64,000 nucleotides of DNA, from contig JALHOJ010000006.1 in the NCBI GenBank assembly GCA_022843045.1, positions 17,936-81,935 of the forward strand. Direction: 5' to 3'. Below are positions 52,308 to 61,988 of this stretch, one piece after another; the stretch's first letter is position 1; the number at the start of each line of letters is the position of its first letter. The position numbers were made by a program, and so were the translations under genes. Source of the stretch: Phycisphaerales bacterium. Lineage in GTDB: Bacteria > Planctomycetota > Phycisphaerae > Phycisphaerales > UBA1924. A model generated the notes under the pieces. It was not told the origin of the DNA and made no database searches. It saw only the letters and a list, made by a program, of their open reading frames with translations.

Positions 52308-53918
52308 TTATTCCTCCGTGAATGTGGCTTGCCGGACGGCGCCGCCCTTCTTGACTTCAAAGCTGGGCCAGGCATCGGTCTGCTTCGCCGCGTTGGTGTG
52401 GATGGCGAGAGAGACTTGCTTGCCTTGCTGGCGGATCAGGAGCTTGAAGCGCTTGCCGATGGCGGGGTTTTCCATGACGTTGGTGGTGCAGATGGTTTCG
52501 ACTTTGGAGTAGCCTTCGGCCTCGGTCCACGACAGGACTTTGTACTTCTGCACGACGAAGTCGCGGTGGCCCAGCAGCACGATCGCGTCCTTTTCAAGCG
52601 ACAGCCGCCACTGCTGGAGTTGGAGCCATTCGCCCGCGAAGGCTTCGCCGGTCGTGGTCTGTGGCTCCTTGCCGGCCTCGCGGACCATGTCGATCTCGCC
52701 CATGCTGCCGTCAACGTCGTCGACTTCGAGATCGAGGCCCAGGCGAGTGCCCTTGCTCCTCGCGGTCATCGTGCCGGTCCTGCCGACCATGTCGCCCATG
52801 TGGCCCTTGTTGGCGTTCTCAACCGATTCGATCTTGACGCGGATCGTGGTGGTCTTGCCGCTGGTCTTGGTTTCGAGCCGCTGGAAGACGATCTTCGCCG
52901 GCGCGGTTGGGTTGTGGCTTTCCGTCATGGAGATGCGATCTGCGTCGAACTTCAAGCGACCGGCTTCTTCGAAGACGCCGTCGACGCTCGAAGTGAGCAG
53001 GGCCATTGCGGATGACGTGCTTTCGGGACGCGGGACGGCCTTGAAGTCCGTATCCAGTGCGAGGGCGGTCGCAACCACGGCCGCGCTGCCCCAGCCCGGA
53101 CCGTTCATCATGACAAACGCCGTCGCGCCAACCGCCGTCATGCCGACCAGTCCCGCCGCCATCGCCAGCGTCTTGGTGCTGAACCAGCCCACGGCCGCGG
53201 CACGCTTGCCGGTGAGGATGGTCTCTGCGAGGGCAACTTTGGCGAGCGAGGCGGAGAGACCGGCACCCGCGTCCGTCGTCGCCATACCAGTCACGAGCGC
53301 ACCGGCGAGAGCGGCAGCGCCCGAGACCTTCATGCCGCGGGATTGGATGCCTGCCTGCAAAGCGGACAGCGCGGCGTCGATGCGGCGCGACATGGTGCCG
53401 GGCGAGACGTTGGCTTCGCGGGCGAGGTCCTTCTGAGGGCGTCCGACGAGATAGTGACCGACGATGGCCTCGCGTTCTTCGGGAGAGAGTTGGGCGAGTG
53501 CTTCGTCGATCAGGGGTTCGAGTTCCTTCCACGTGCGGGCGTCGTCGGTGGCGTCGGCGGCGAGACTGACGTCTACTTCACCCTCGCGCCCGGCCTTGCG
53601 CTCGGCGCGAACTCGCGACGCCTGCTGGCGGAGCATGTCCGTCGCCGTGCCAAATGCGCACGCGTGCAGCCACGCGGCGGCGTTGCCGCGGATCACGCCA
53701 GCGTGCTTCGCAAGCTTGAGGAAGGTCTCCTGAGCCGCGTCTTCGGCGTCGGCCTGGCTGCGGAGGACACGCCTGCAGGTGGCGAGGACCATCTGCTGGT
53801 ACCGCTGCGTGAGGGTGGCGAAGGCTGAGGGGTCGCCCGTGTTGGCGTAGCGGGCCAGGGCCGTGCGATCGTCGAGGGCAGGGTCCAGAGCGGTATGGGA
53901 CGTCGAGAAGGTGGTCAT
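52308..53918 (-). CDS. ECF sigma factor fused to a membrane-anchored C-terminal domain
   Basis: 536 residues. Residues 1-193 are an ECF sigma factor: region 2 has [20 protein letters not shown] and [15 protein letters not shown], region 4 has [20 protein letters not shown] and [17 protein letters not shown]. One membrane segment lies near 247-270 ([20 protein letters not shown]). The remaining 265 residues are a beta-rich domain of unknown function, presumably periplasmic ([46 protein letters not shown]). Fused membrane ECFs of this kind occur in planctomycetes; the extension may sense a surface signal and release or regulate the sigma part. It heads an operon with a pseudopilin gene. Confidence 0.85.
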   Translation of the reverse strand: MTTFSTSHTALDPALDDRTALARYANTGDPSAFATLTQRYQQMVLATCRRVLRSQADAEDAAQETFLKLAKHAGVIRGNAAAWLHACAFGTATDMLRQQASRVRAERKAGREGEVDVSLAADATDDARTWKELEPLIDEALAQLSPEEREAIVGHYLVGRPQKDLAREANVSPGTMSRRIDAALSALQAGIQSRGMKVSGAAALAGALVTGMATTDAGAGLSASLAKVALAETILTGKRAAAVGWFSTKTLAMAAGLVGMTAVGATAFVMMNGPGWGSAAVVATALALDTDFKAVPRPESTSSAMALLTSSVDGVFEEAGRLKFDADRISMTESHNPTAPAKIVFQRLETKTSGKTTTIRVKIESVENANKGHMGDMVGRTGTMTARSKGTRLGLDLEVDDVDGSMGEIDMVREAGKEPQTTTGEAFAGEWLQLQQWRLSLEKDAIVLLGHRDFVVQKYKVLSWTEAEGYSKVETICTTNVMENPAIGKRFKLLIRQQGKQVSLAIHTNAAKQTDAWPSFEVKKGGAVRQATFTEE

Positions 53919-54141
53919 CGAAGTGGCTCCTTGCCATGTAGTCGGATGCCGCGGGTGTCAGTTGCGCTGGTTCTTGGGAAACCGGGGCGGATGCGTGCGG
54001 CGGCCTGATGTACAAGTTTGGGCGTCTTTCGCTAGGGCGACTTCAGAAAATCGCATTCGCTGTGATGCCCGGGGTACTCCGAGCACGCTCGTGATCTTGT
54101 AGCCCGGCGCTCGAACGCCGACTCGCACAGGAGGTCCTGCC

Positions 54142-55383
54142 ATGCTTCGTCCGTTCCTCGCTCGCCTCGTTCTGGCTGCCGGCCTTGCCGGTCTGGCTGG
54201 TCACGCCCAGGGCCAGTCTCCCGTCACGTCGACGTTCACCTATCAAGGCGAACTTCGCAGTTCGGGCCAGTTGCTCACTGGCTCGCGCGACCTGAGATTC
54301 AGGCTCTTTGACGCCGCGGCGGGCGGGGCCCAAGTCGGCCCGGAGCTCTTTGCGTCTGGCGTTGCGGTTGCCGATGGTCGATTCACTGTGTTGCTGGATT
54401 TCGGCAACGCTGCCTTTGCGAATCAGGCTCGCTGGCTGGAGGTTGATGTCAGCAACGGGCCCTCCGGCCCGCCCTACACGACGCTCGCGCCTCGCCAGTC
54501 GATCACCGCCGCGCCGGTCGCGCTCTATGCGCTCAATGCTCCTGCAGGCCCGCAAGGAGCTATCGGTCCGCAAGGTCCGCAGGGTGCTCAGGGTCTGCAG
54601 GGCGCGATTGGGCTGCAGGGGTTCAACGGTGCGCCAGGCCCCCAGGGCCCGCAAGGTCCTCAGGGCGTGCAGGGCATTCCCGGCCTGAATGGCGCGACTG
54701 GGCCTCAAGGCGGCCCGGGACCGCAAGGCAGCACCGGTCCGCAAGGCGGGACCGGTCCGCAGGGGCCAGCAGGGCCGTCCAGAATCGTGACGTCGGTTGC
54801 CGCGAACTTCTCCGTGGATGACCGTGTCGGCTGGACGAGAGTTGAAGTTCTGGGTGACGATACCTGCACATCCAACATCCCGTTGGGTTTCACCTACAAC
54901 GCATGGGGGCAGTCATACACCACTGTGGGCGTTTCCAGCAATGGCTTGTTGTTCTTCGGCGGTGGCTGCTCCTCGACGTTCAGCAACTCCTCACTACCCG
55001 CGTTCATCACCTCAAGCCCGATGCTTGCCTTCTTTTGGGATGATCTGCAGGATTTTGGTCTCACTGAAGGGCTTGAGTACACAACGTTTGGCACTGCCAG
55101 CGGCCGCGTCTTCTACTTGTACTACATCCAGCGTCTCCACTCTGGAGCGTGCGGTACTGATCCTGTTAAGATCATGGTCGCCATCCACGAAGCCACAGGA
55201 CTCATCAACGTGACGTACTTTGGCGGCCTCAGCGGCTGCGCTCCGATTCGCGGCTCCAACGCGACCATCGGCCTCCAGGGGCCGGGTGGATCGCTCGCCG
55301 AAGCTTCCTTGGTCAGCTTCAACGTCCCCATCTTTGACGACAACGCACCACGGCAGACCGTCAGCTTCTATCCGCCCCGATAA
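54142..55383 (+). CDS. Secreted collagen-like protein
   Basis: 413 residues. A signal peptide ([17 protein letters not shown]) precedes a beta-rich N-terminal domain ([38 protein letters not shown]) found on many planctomycete surface proteins. About 26 Gly-X-Y triplets follow (about 133-213), rich in GPQ ([38 protein letters not shown]), a collagen-like triple helix. The C-terminal domain (about 220-413) includes [14 protein letters not shown] and [10 protein letters not shown]. Trimeric stalk-plus-head assembly is inferred. A strong Shine-Dalgarno AGGAGG lies 7 bases upstream, and a clear terminator follows. Confidence 0.88.
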   Translation: MLRPFLARLVLAAGLAGLAGHAQGQSPVTSTFTYQGELRSSGQLLTGSRDLRFRLFDAAAGGAQVGPELFASGVAVADGRFTVLLDFGNAAFANQARWLEVDVSNGPSGPPYTTLAPRQSITAAPVALYALNAPAGPQGAIGPQGPQGAQGLQGAIGLQGFNGAPGPQGPQGPQGVQGIPGLNGATGPQGGPGPQGSTGPQGGTGPQGPAGPSRIVTSVAANFSVDDRVGWTRVEVLGDDTCTSNIPLGFTYNAWGQSYTTVGVSSNGLLFFGGGCSSTFSNSSLPAFITSSPMLAFFWDDLQDFGLTEGLEYTTFGTASGRVFYLYYIQRLHSGACGTDPVKIMVAIHEATGLINVTYFGGLSGCAPIRGSNATIGLQGPGGSLAEASLVSFNVPIFDDNAPRQTVSFYPPR

Positions 55384-55404
55384 GCATGATGGCATGGCGA
55401 TCTG

Positions 55405-55433
55405 ACGCCGCGAGCATCGCGCTCGCGGCGTTT
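55405..55433 (+). terminator. Intrinsic terminator after the collagen-like gene
   Basis: ACGCCGCGAGC and GCTCGCGGCGT form an 11-bp perfect stem with a 5-nt loop (ATCGC); the T-run is short (TTT). It lies 22 bases past the stop. Confidence 0.7.
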
Positions 55434-55458
55434 GCACGCTTGCACCCTACGCTTGGCC

Positions 55459-56598
55459 ATGCGAGCGATCATCACGGGCCAGATTGGCATGGACAAGAAG
55501 CCGTACCTCGACGCGGTGGCACGCTTGGCGGGCGAGCAGGGCGAGGCGTGCGAGGTGTACCACGTCGGGGACATCATGTACAAGGAAGGGCCGGATGTGC
55601 GGCCCGGGCGGATTCTGGACCTGCCGATCTCACGCCTGAATTCGCTCCGCCGGGCGGCGTTCAAGGACGTCATCACCGACAGCAAGGACAAAAAGAACAT
55701 CATCGTCAACACGCACGCGACCTTTCGCTGGCGGCACGGGTTGTTCAGCGCGTTTGACTACGACCAGATCGCGGCCCTCAAGCCCGATCTGTTCATCTGC
55801 CTGGTCGACAACATCGAGGTGGTGCACGACCGCCTGCACCGCGACCACGAGATCGACGCGACGCTCAAGGACTGCATGGTCTGGCGCGAGGAAGAGATTC
55901 TCGCGACCGAACTCATGAGCAAGGCGATCCCGGGCAGCCAGTTCTTCATCCTCTCGCGCGGTCGCCACCAGATGACGACCAAGACCGCCTTCCGCTTGAT
56001 CTGCCGCCCGCAGATGAAGCGGGTGTATCCGTCCTTCCCGATGAGCCACGTGGTGGACATGCCCGACGTGCTCGCCGAGATCGACGCCTTCCGCGCCGAG
56101 CTCGCGAACCACTTCATCACGTTTGACCCGGGCGACGTGGATGAGAAGCTGCTGCTCGAACGCGCGATCGCCGCGGCCCGCGAGGGCATCGACGTTCTCG
56201 ACGTCACGCCCCACAACTACGGCGGCAGCAAGTCCGCCGACGCCAAGCCGATCAAGGTGCGCGTCCGCGAAGTCCTCGACATCGCCGGCGACGTCGACGG
56301 CCAGATCTACATGCGCGACTTCAAGCTGATCGATCAGTCCGACATGATCGTGAGCCTTGTGCCCGAGTTGCCCGGCGCCTCAGGCAAGGACATTCCAGGC
56401 CTTTCCAGCGGCGTCGAACGCGAACTGCAGCACGCCTGGGAGCACACCAAAGAGGTGTACGTCGTGTGGAAGCCCAAAAAGCATCCCAGTCCGTTCATCA
56501 CGGAAACGGCGACGCGGGTGTTCAAGAGCACAGGCGAAGCGCTGGAGTACTTCGAGAAGAACGGGTACTTTGGGGAGAAGAATCTGTTTGGGCATTGA
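55459..56598 (+). CDS. P-loop NTPase fused to a nucleoside 2-deoxyribosyltransferase-like domain
   Basis: 379 residues. The N-terminus (MRAIITGQIGMDKKPYLDAV) has a degenerate P-loop GQIGMDKK; a nucleotide-kinase-like fold continues with YHVGDIMYKEGPDV, KNIIVNTHATFRW and PDLFICLVDNIEVVHDRLHR. From about 255 the chain resembles nucleoside 2-deoxyribosyltransferases: LDVTPHNYGGS, MRDFKLIDQSDMIVSLV, then SSGVERELQHAWEHTKEVYV. The combination suggests a nucleotide-salvage or nucleotide-signalling enzyme in the cytoplasm. The ATG at 55459 is preferred over 55432, since the P-loop strand then starts at residue 2. The substrate is unknown, and the fold of the first half is inferred. Confidence 0.65.
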   Translation: MRAIITGQIGMDKKPYLDAVARLAGEQGEACEVYHVGDIMYKEGPDVRPGRILDLPISRLNSLRRAAFKDVITDSKDKKNIIVNTHATFRWRHGLFSAFDYDQIAALKPDLFICLVDNIEVVHDRLHRDHEIDATLKDCMVWREEEILATELMSKAIPGSQFFILSRGRHQMTTKTAFRLICRPQMKRVYPSFPMSHVVDMPDVLAEIDAFRAELANHFITFDPGDVDEKLLLERAIAAAREGIDVLDVTPHNYGGSKSADAKPIKVRVREVLDIAGDVDGQIYMRDFKLIDQSDMIVSLVPELPGASGKDIPGLSSGVERELQHAWEHTKEVYVVWKPKKHPSPFITETATRVFKSTGEALEYFEKNGYFGEKNLFGH

Positions 56599-56703
56599 TC
56601 GCCGCTCGTTCAACGGAAAATGTCGCGCGGCGAACTGCGGTCGGTCGGTGCCGGTTCTTTGTGCCCGTGACGCCGCATGGTCCTGAAACAACAAGCCAGG
56701 AAT

Positions 56704-56722
56704 CGCCAGCATTGCACTGGCG
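56704..56722 (+). terminator. Weak hairpin after the P-loop fusion gene
   Basis: CGCCAG and CTGGCG pair with a 7-nt loop, followed by GTCTTC. The short stem and poor T-run make this only a possible terminator, about 105 bases past the stop. Confidence 0.25.
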
Positions 56723-56761
56723 GTCTTCAACTTGAAGCACGCCGACGCGCTGCGAATCCGC

Positions 56762-56790
56762 TTGCGTGAATCCCCGCCTTGCGATAGACT
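56762..56790 (+). promoter_or_regulatory. Candidate sigma-70 promoter for the dockerin-type gene
   Basis: TTGCGT (56762-56767), a 17-bp spacer and TAGACT (56785-56790) fit a housekeeping promoter, 42 bases before the ATG at 56833. Confidence 0.4.
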
Positions 56791-56832
56791 GTTCCCGCGT
56801 CCGAATGCGGCGCAGTTTCGGGAGCACGCAGC

Positions 56833-59472
56833 ATGTGGACCAATTCGACGGCTCGACTTCTGCTTGTTTCAGCCGAGCATATGGGCAAGGTTGCGTGTGT
56901 TCTGGCGTCGCTTGCCGGTAGTGGCGCGGCTTGGGCACAGTGCGGGGCGGTGTGGGATGCGCCGGCAAACCGGACTCTCAGCCCGCTGAAGGCGCTCGCG
57001 GATTGGGATCTTGATGGAGCGGGCCCGATGCCAACGACCGCCATCGCGATTGCGCGCGATTCCGGACCACTGCCGACGCCGCTTCGCCTCTTTGTTCGAG
57101 AAGATTCGCGCATGGTGGCGTTCGGCCCGCCGCTTGCTATTGCGGGCGATGACGGTGGCGCTGGATGTCTGTCGCTTTTGGCATGGCAGGGAGGCATGTA
57201 CGCGGCGACGAGCGTCGTGGTGTTCAACGTGGCAAACGGTCTAGTGCGACTTGCAAGTCCGACATCAGCACAATGGGAGACAGTGGCGACCGTTTCCAAT
57301 TCGATCTATACACCGTACATCTCGGCGCTCGCACAGTACAACGGAGATCTCATCGCGGTCGGGCGTTTTGGCACGATTGCTGGGCAGAACATCGTCGACG
57401 TCGCTCGCTGGAACGGTTCCACGTGGTCGCGTTTGGGTATCAGCGGCTTCACGCCCAATCAGTACGTGTGGGCTACCAGCGCGCACGTTCACGCGGGCGA
57501 CTTGTATGTTGGCTTTGAATCAACATTCACTTCGCAGGTTCAGGTCGACGGGCTTTCCACCGTTGGCCTGGCTCGATGGAATGGCTCAGGGTGGTCGGCC
57601 CCCAACGCCAGCAATGCTGCCCCGATGCCCACGGTCAACGACTTGACGACATGGAACTCCAAGCTCGTGGTCGCAGCCAACAGCTTTCAAGGCCTCCAGA
57701 CCTGGGATGGCTCGCAATGGACCTCGATCCCGCTGCCAACCGCAGTCGGCGCGCCGGTTTCGGTTGTGGCACGCGGCGGCGAGTTGCACGTTGCCGGCAC
57801 GGGCGCGATCGCCATGTGGGACGGATCGAACTGGGCGGTCAACGCGGGCTTACGCAGGCGAGGCGTCTTGCACGCCTTCAACGACACCGTAGTGCACGCA
57901 GGGCCGATCACTTCGAGTCAATCGGGTCTGTCCATCGCGCGTCCTGATTCGATTGTCGTCAACTCCGGCGGAGCGGGTTGGGCCGAGTTGGGTGTGGGCG
58001 AGGAATTCGTTGTTGTCAAGCACGTCAGTGCGCTCGGCGGGAACGTGTACGTGTTTGGCGTCCAATCGACCGGCGCGGGCGCGCGGGAGGGCTTGTTTCG
58101 TCGCCCTGCCGGTTCCACTCAGGCATGGGAGTATCTGGGTGGCTCGGGCGCGAGCTACAACCAGGGGTTGATTGAGTGCAACGGCGTGCTGCTGGACAAT
58201 GGTGGCAACGTCGTCATTGCCGGCGCGATCTCATCGATGGGGGGACAGGCTGTTTCGAACGTCGTTCGCTTGGTGAACGGCGTGGCCTCGACGGTCGGTG
58301 GGGGTCTTTCACGAGTGAACGGCGTCTCGGTGATCGATGGCATCGCGTACTTTGCCACAAACTTTGGTGTCTACGCGTGGGACGGAGCGGACACGTTCAC
58401 TTTGCGGCCTGGGTCCGACAATTACTTCTGCTGGGACGTTGCCCAATCGCACGCCGGGCTCTCACCGATGATTTCCCGCGCTCTGCCAGCCACGGCGGGT
58501 ATGTATCGTCCGAATTCGGATGGGCAGACATGGCAGTTGTTCTGGTCCATGTCCTCCTTCACTCCCTACGAACTCGAGTCTGCCGGCGAGGGGTTGTTCT
58601 CCGTATGGCGCAACAACTCAAACGGGCAGCAACGTATCCTGCGGATGTCGCCGATAGACGCCACGACCACCATCGCGAACACGAGCGGGGGTATCTTTGA
58701 GCTCTCCAACACTGGACCTGGTCGCACCTTGCTCGCGGCGGGCGACTTTACCTCCATAGAAGGTCGCTCCGCAGTGGGTATCGCGAAGTGGACTCTTGCG
58801 GACGGTTGGCGGCAGTTTGCGGCGCCGCTCGTCGGGCCAGTTGACCGTCTCGCATGGGACGGCGTTGATCAATGGGCTGGCAACTCGACAGGTGACACCA
58901 GGCGACTCTCCGCGGGTCCTGGTCGAGCCGCAGCGATGTATCGGTGGACCTCCAACAGCCAAGCACCCGTGGTGACATCGCCGCCCGCGTCGCAGGCCCT
59001 CTGCGCTGGTCGCGTACTGCGACTGAGCGTGGAATACGCGGCCGTGCCGTATCCCGACGTCCGCTGGCGTCGCAACGGCGTGCCGCTTGTGGATGGGCCA
59101 CAGGCGTCGGGTGCGTTCGTGCTGGGCAGCGCAACCGACCGCTTGAGCCTCTACGGCTTCGCAGCGTCGGACGCTGGCGCGTATGACTGCATCCTGACCA
59201 ACACCTGCGAGACGGTGACGAGCCTGGCGGCGAACGTGACGCTGGGCGAGTGCTCCTGCGACTCCATCGACTTCAACAACGATACAAGCCTGTTCGATCC
59301 GATGGACGTCGACGCCTTCTTCAGCGTTTTCAGCGAAGGCCCATGTATACCCGCGGGCGCCACATGCAACGACATCGACTTCAACAACGACGGCTCGCTC
59401 TTTGACCCTTGCGACATCGACGTCTTCCTGCTCGTCTTCTCCGAGGGGCCTTGCACGTCGTGCGGCCAGTGA
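56833..59472 (+). CDS. Secreted propeller-type protein with Ig-like and dockerin-like C-terminal domains
   Basis: 879 residues. An N-terminal hydrophobic stretch (VACVLASLAGSGAAWAQC) is the signal. Residues about 40-700 contain repeated beta units with a WNGSxWSxLG-like motif (VARWNGSTWSRLG; LARWNGSGWSAPN; LQTWDGSQWTSIP; IAMWDGSNWAVN), fitting one or more propellers. An Ig-like domain (about 710-800) is marked by VRWRRNGVPLVDG and DAGAYDCILTN. The end repeats DFNNDTSLFDPMDVDAFF and DFNNDGSLFDPCDIDVFL with Cys pairs, closing CTSCGQ. It has the same sorting-type module as the protease at 14 kb. The ATG at 56833 has GGGAG upstream; ATG 56881 is an alternative. Confidence 0.82.
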   Translation: MWTNSTARLLLVSAEHMGKVACVLASLAGSGAAWAQCGAVWDAPANRTLSPLKALADWDLDGAGPMPTTAIAIARDSGPLPTPLRLFVREDSRMVAFGPPLAIAGDDGGAGCLSLLAWQGGMYAATSVVVFNVANGLVRLASPTSAQWETVATVSNSIYTPYISALAQYNGDLIAVGRFGTIAGQNIVDVARWNGSTWSRLGISGFTPNQYVWATSAHVHAGDLYVGFESTFTSQVQVDGLSTVGLARWNGSGWSAPNASNAAPMPTVNDLTTWNSKLVVAANSFQGLQTWDGSQWTSIPLPTAVGAPVSVVARGGELHVAGTGAIAMWDGSNWAVNAGLRRRGVLHAFNDTVVHAGPITSSQSGLSIARPDSIVVNSGGAGWAELGVGEEFVVVKHVSALGGNVYVFGVQSTGAGAREGLFRRPAGSTQAWEYLGGSGASYNQGLIECNGVLLDNGGNVVIAGAISSMGGQAVSNVVRLVNGVASTVGGGLSRVNGVSVIDGIAYFATNFGVYAWDGADTFTLRPGSDNYFCWDVAQSHAGLSPMISRALPATAGMYRPNSDGQTWQLFWSMSSFTPYELESAGEGLFSVWRNNSNGQQRILRMSPIDATTTIANTSGGIFELSNTGPGRTLLAAGDFTSIEGRSAVGIAKWTLADGWRQFAAPLVGPVDRLAWDGVDQWAGNSTGDTRRLSAGPGRAAAMYRWTSNSQAPVVTSPPASQALCAGRVLRLSVEYAAVPYPDVRWRRNGVPLVDGPQASGAFVLGSATDRLSLYGFAASDAGAYDCILTNTCETVTSLAANVTLGECSCDSIDFNNDTSLFDPMDVDAFFSVFSEGPCIPAGATCNDIDFNNDGSLFDPCDIDVFLLVFSEGPCTSCGQ

Positions 59473-59548
59473 GTTTGGGTTTCGCACTCAGGAGTCTGGT
59501 TTCGGGCCATGCCGCGCTACCTCGCACCCTCCCGGCGTACGCTGTGAC

Positions 59549-60040
59549 ATGGCCACCAAGAACGATCAACTCACCGCCCGCTCCGCTCCGCTCGCCGTTG
59601 GCGACGCTGCGCCCGACTTCACGCTGCTGGATCAGGACCGCAAGGAGTGGAAGCTCTCCGACGCCGTGAAGCAGGGCGACGTGGTGCTGTCGTTCTATCC
59701 CCTGTCGTTCACGAGCGTGTGCAGCACCGAGATGGGCTGCATCAGCAAGGACATGGCCCAGTGGTCCAAGAAGGGCGCGACGGTGGTGGGGGTGTCGTGC
59801 GATTCGTTCGCGGTGCAGAAGGCGTTCGCCGAGAAGGAAGGCTACCAGCACCGCCTGCTCGCCGACATGCACCGCCAGGTCTGCAAGGCCTACGGCCTCT
59901 ACTGGGCCGACCTCAACGTCGCCAACCGCGGCACCGTCGTGATCGGCAAGTCCGCCGACGGCAAGGGCAAGATCAAGTTCATCCAGGCGCGAGAGCCGGG
60001 CAAGGCGATGGATTGGGACGCGGTGCTGGGCATGGTCTGA
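59549..60040 (+). CDS. AhpE-like peroxiredoxin
   Basis: 163 residues. APDFTLLDQDRKEWKLSD opens the fold; the peroxidatic Cys is in FYPLSFTSVCSTEMGC (PxxxTxxC). The form FYPLSFTSVC is typical of 1-Cys AhpE-type enzymes; CISK and VCKAYG hold further Cys that could resolve. A cytoplasmic hydroperoxide reductase is likely. It follows the dockerin-type gene by 76 bp but is functionally unrelated. The start is the ATG at 59549. Confidence 0.87.
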   Translation: MATKNDQLTARSAPLAVGDAAPDFTLLDQDRKEWKLSDAVKQGDVVLSFYPLSFTSVCSTEMGCISKDMAQWSKKGATVVGVSCDSFAVQKAFAEKEGYQHRLLADMHRQVCKAYGLYWADLNVANRGTVVIGKSADGKGKIKFIQAREPGKAMDWDAVLGMV

Positions 60041-60075
60041 CGCAGGCGGCGAGCCTCGCGATCTGATCACTGACG

Positions 60076-60837
60076 TCACGCGTTGGTCACAAGCAGCGCG
60101 TGCCCGCACTCCGGACAGTGTGTGATGCCCTTGCGAGCCAGGCCCGCGATGTCGTAGCCGCACTGCGCACATCGAGACGCCGCGGCGATGCCTGCACTGA
60201 TCTCGCGTTCTCGCTCACGACGAGCACGCGCTGCGGCAAAGGACTGGAAAAACGCGATCATTGCGATCACGAAGACGATGTCGTGGAGCAGGCCCAGCCA
60301 CAGCACTCGGACAGTAACGCCATCGCCGGAGCGGACCAGGGCGAGCACGCGTGGCGAGAGCGGTCGCATCTCGGGATCACCCGCTTCGAAGAGACGAATG
60401 ATCGCCGCTCGATATGCCGCGCGTTGTTCGAGCGATGCAGAATCAGCATTGTGGATACCGATGGAGTGCACCGTCCACTCCAGCACGGGGGCGGCGATGC
60501 CTAATTTTGTGGTCTGGGGAAGGAAGAAGAAGTGTGGAGGTTCGCTCGCCCGGATCGCTTGGGCATCAGAGTTATGGATGTTGAGCGCGATCCACGTTCC
60601 GTCTCGCTGCGTGAGCACGCCCGCGTACGTGACGGGGTGGCGGGTCCTTCCTGCATAGAGGCAGCCCGAGATGCAGATCCCTGCAAGCGGCGTGTGCGAG
60701 CGATCGCGACTCGCCATGATCCACAGGTCGGCAAGTAGGACCAAGCCGAGGATCCATGGCGTCGCTTGTGCATGAATCATCGCGTGCCAAAGGACCCGTA
60801 GGCTCTGAAACCTCGAAGTTGGCGCAGCCTCATCCAT
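60076..60837 (-). CDS. Membrane protein with C-terminal zinc ribbon
   Basis: 253 residues. Two hydrophobic segments (PWILGLVLLADLWIM at about 27-42; LGLLHDIVFVIAMIAFFQSF at about 180-200) flank a loop of about 135 residues that is probably extracytoplasmic. A basic stretch (ARARREREREIS) leads to a cytoplasmic ribbon, CAQCGYDIAGLARKGITHCP ending CPECGH. This CxxCGYDxxGL...CPECG tail recurs in many Phycisphaerales membrane proteins. The function is unknown. Confidence 0.75.
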   Translation of the reverse strand: MDEAAPTSRFQSLRVLWHAMIHAQATPWILGLVLLADLWIMASRDRSHTPLAGICISGCLYAGRTRHPVTYAGVLTQRDGTWIALNIHNSDAQAIRASEPPHFFFLPQTTKLGIAAPVLEWTVHSIGIHNADSASLEQRAAYRAAIIRLFEAGDPEMRPLSPRVLALVRSGDGVTVRVLWLGLLHDIVFVIAMIAFFQSFAAARARREREREISAGIAAASRCAQCGYDIAGLARKGITHCPECGHALLVTNA

Positions 60838-60994
60838 AGCCTGAAACCAGCCTTTGTCAATTAGCCTTCGTCCCTGAGGTCAAGCCGAACACTCGATCCC
60901 ACCGCCGACTCCGCACCACGATCCATACACGAAACCATACGTTCCCGACCCCGCGTCCGTTCCATGCGGCTTGAAGCCGCCGCTAGGATGGCCC

Positions 60995-61690
60995 ATGCTT
61001 CTCCTCTTCGACATCGACCTCACCCTGCTCACCTCCGGCGGCGCGGGTGAGGCCGCGTTGCATCTTGCGGGGCGCGAAGTCATTGGCCCTTCGTACTCGC
61101 ACGAAGGCCTGCAGGTCGCCGGGCGGCTCGATCGTTTGATCTTTGCAGACATGCTCGCGCTCAACGGCGTCGCCACTGACGAAGCAACGCAAGAGCGCGT
61201 GCGGGAGCGGTACACGCATCACCTGGGCGAGCAGCTCACGCTCACCGATCGCAAGGCCGCGCTGCCGGGCGTGCACGATGTGCTTGCGTCGCTGCGCGGG
61301 CGAACTGATGTGGTGGTAGGGGTGCTCACCGGAAACTACGAGCGCTCGGGCCGCATGAAGCTCGACGCCGTCGGCATCGACGCGAGCCAGTTCGTGGTGC
61401 AGGCCTGGTGCGACTTCGCGCCGCGTGTGCAGCCCAAGCGGGCCGACTTGGTGGACGTTGCGATGCGGCAGTGTGAACAACGCACCGCCCGTCGCCTGCG
61501 GGGCAAGGACGTGGTCGTGATCGGCGACACGCACCATGACGTCGACTGCGCCAAGGCACACGGCTGCTTCAGCGTGGGCGTCGCGACCGGACGCACCAGC
61601 GCGGCCGAACTCGCCGCGGCGGGCGCGGACTGCGTGCTCGAGAGCATGGCGGACGTCGGGGCGACGCTCCGGGCCTTTGGGGTGGCCTGA
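60995..61690 (+). CDS. HAD-superfamily phosphatase, phosphoglycolate phosphatase-like
   Basis: 231 residues. Motif I is LLLFDIDLTLLTSGG, motif II VVGVLTGNYERSG, the Lys region RVQPKRADLV and motif IV VVIGDTHHDVDCAKAHG. The cap inserted after motif I is helical (C1 type), as in phosphoglycolate phosphatases. The exact substrate is uncertain. A small hairpin GCGGCT/AGCCGC (60966-60980) and AGGA lie just upstream of the ATG. Confidence 0.87.
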   Translation: MLLLFDIDLTLLTSGGAGEAALHLAGREVIGPSYSHEGLQVAGRLDRLIFADMLALNGVATDEATQERVRERYTHHLGEQLTLTDRKAALPGVHDVLASLRGRTDVVVGVLTGNYERSGRMKLDAVGIDASQFVVQAWCDFAPRVQPKRADLVDVAMRQCEQRTARRLRGKDVVVIGDTHHDVDCAKAHGCFSVGVATGRTSAAELAAAGADCVLESMADVGATLRAFGVA

Positions 61691-61988
61691 CACGCCGGCG
61701 AGCAGCTTGCAAGGTTCTCGGCACAACGCTGTAGCGCAGGGATCGCATGCGAGAGTCTGAGAATCCTGTCAACACGTGAAAATCAGGCTCCAGAGGCGCG
61801 ATGGACGATGCCAATTGATCGTTTCACGCTATCCTGTACAGCAATCGACACGCCGCATCGGTTTGTGGGCGGTGTGGGTCGAGGGACGCTGCGGGAGTCG
61901 CGGCGTGGAAGGGCCGCGTCGCGTGCATGCCAGGAGTTGGCATGGCCGCGATGCGAAGTGGCGCAGGACGCGCCGGAGGTCGTGACCG
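61691..61988. other. Intergenic region with one clear hairpin
   Basis: 298 bases without a gene. A 7-bp stem CATGCCA/TGGCATG at 61926-61944 encloses GGAGT, about 45 bases before the next ATG. TTGATC (61815) could be a -35 element but no good -10 follows at the right distance. No tRNA or other RNA is recognised. Confidence 0.3.

Noticed and set aside
54541-54780. DNA tandem repeat in the collagen-like gene as a mobile or CRISPR element
   Set aside because: The periodicity is the 9-bp Gly-X-Y coding pattern of a collagen-like protein.
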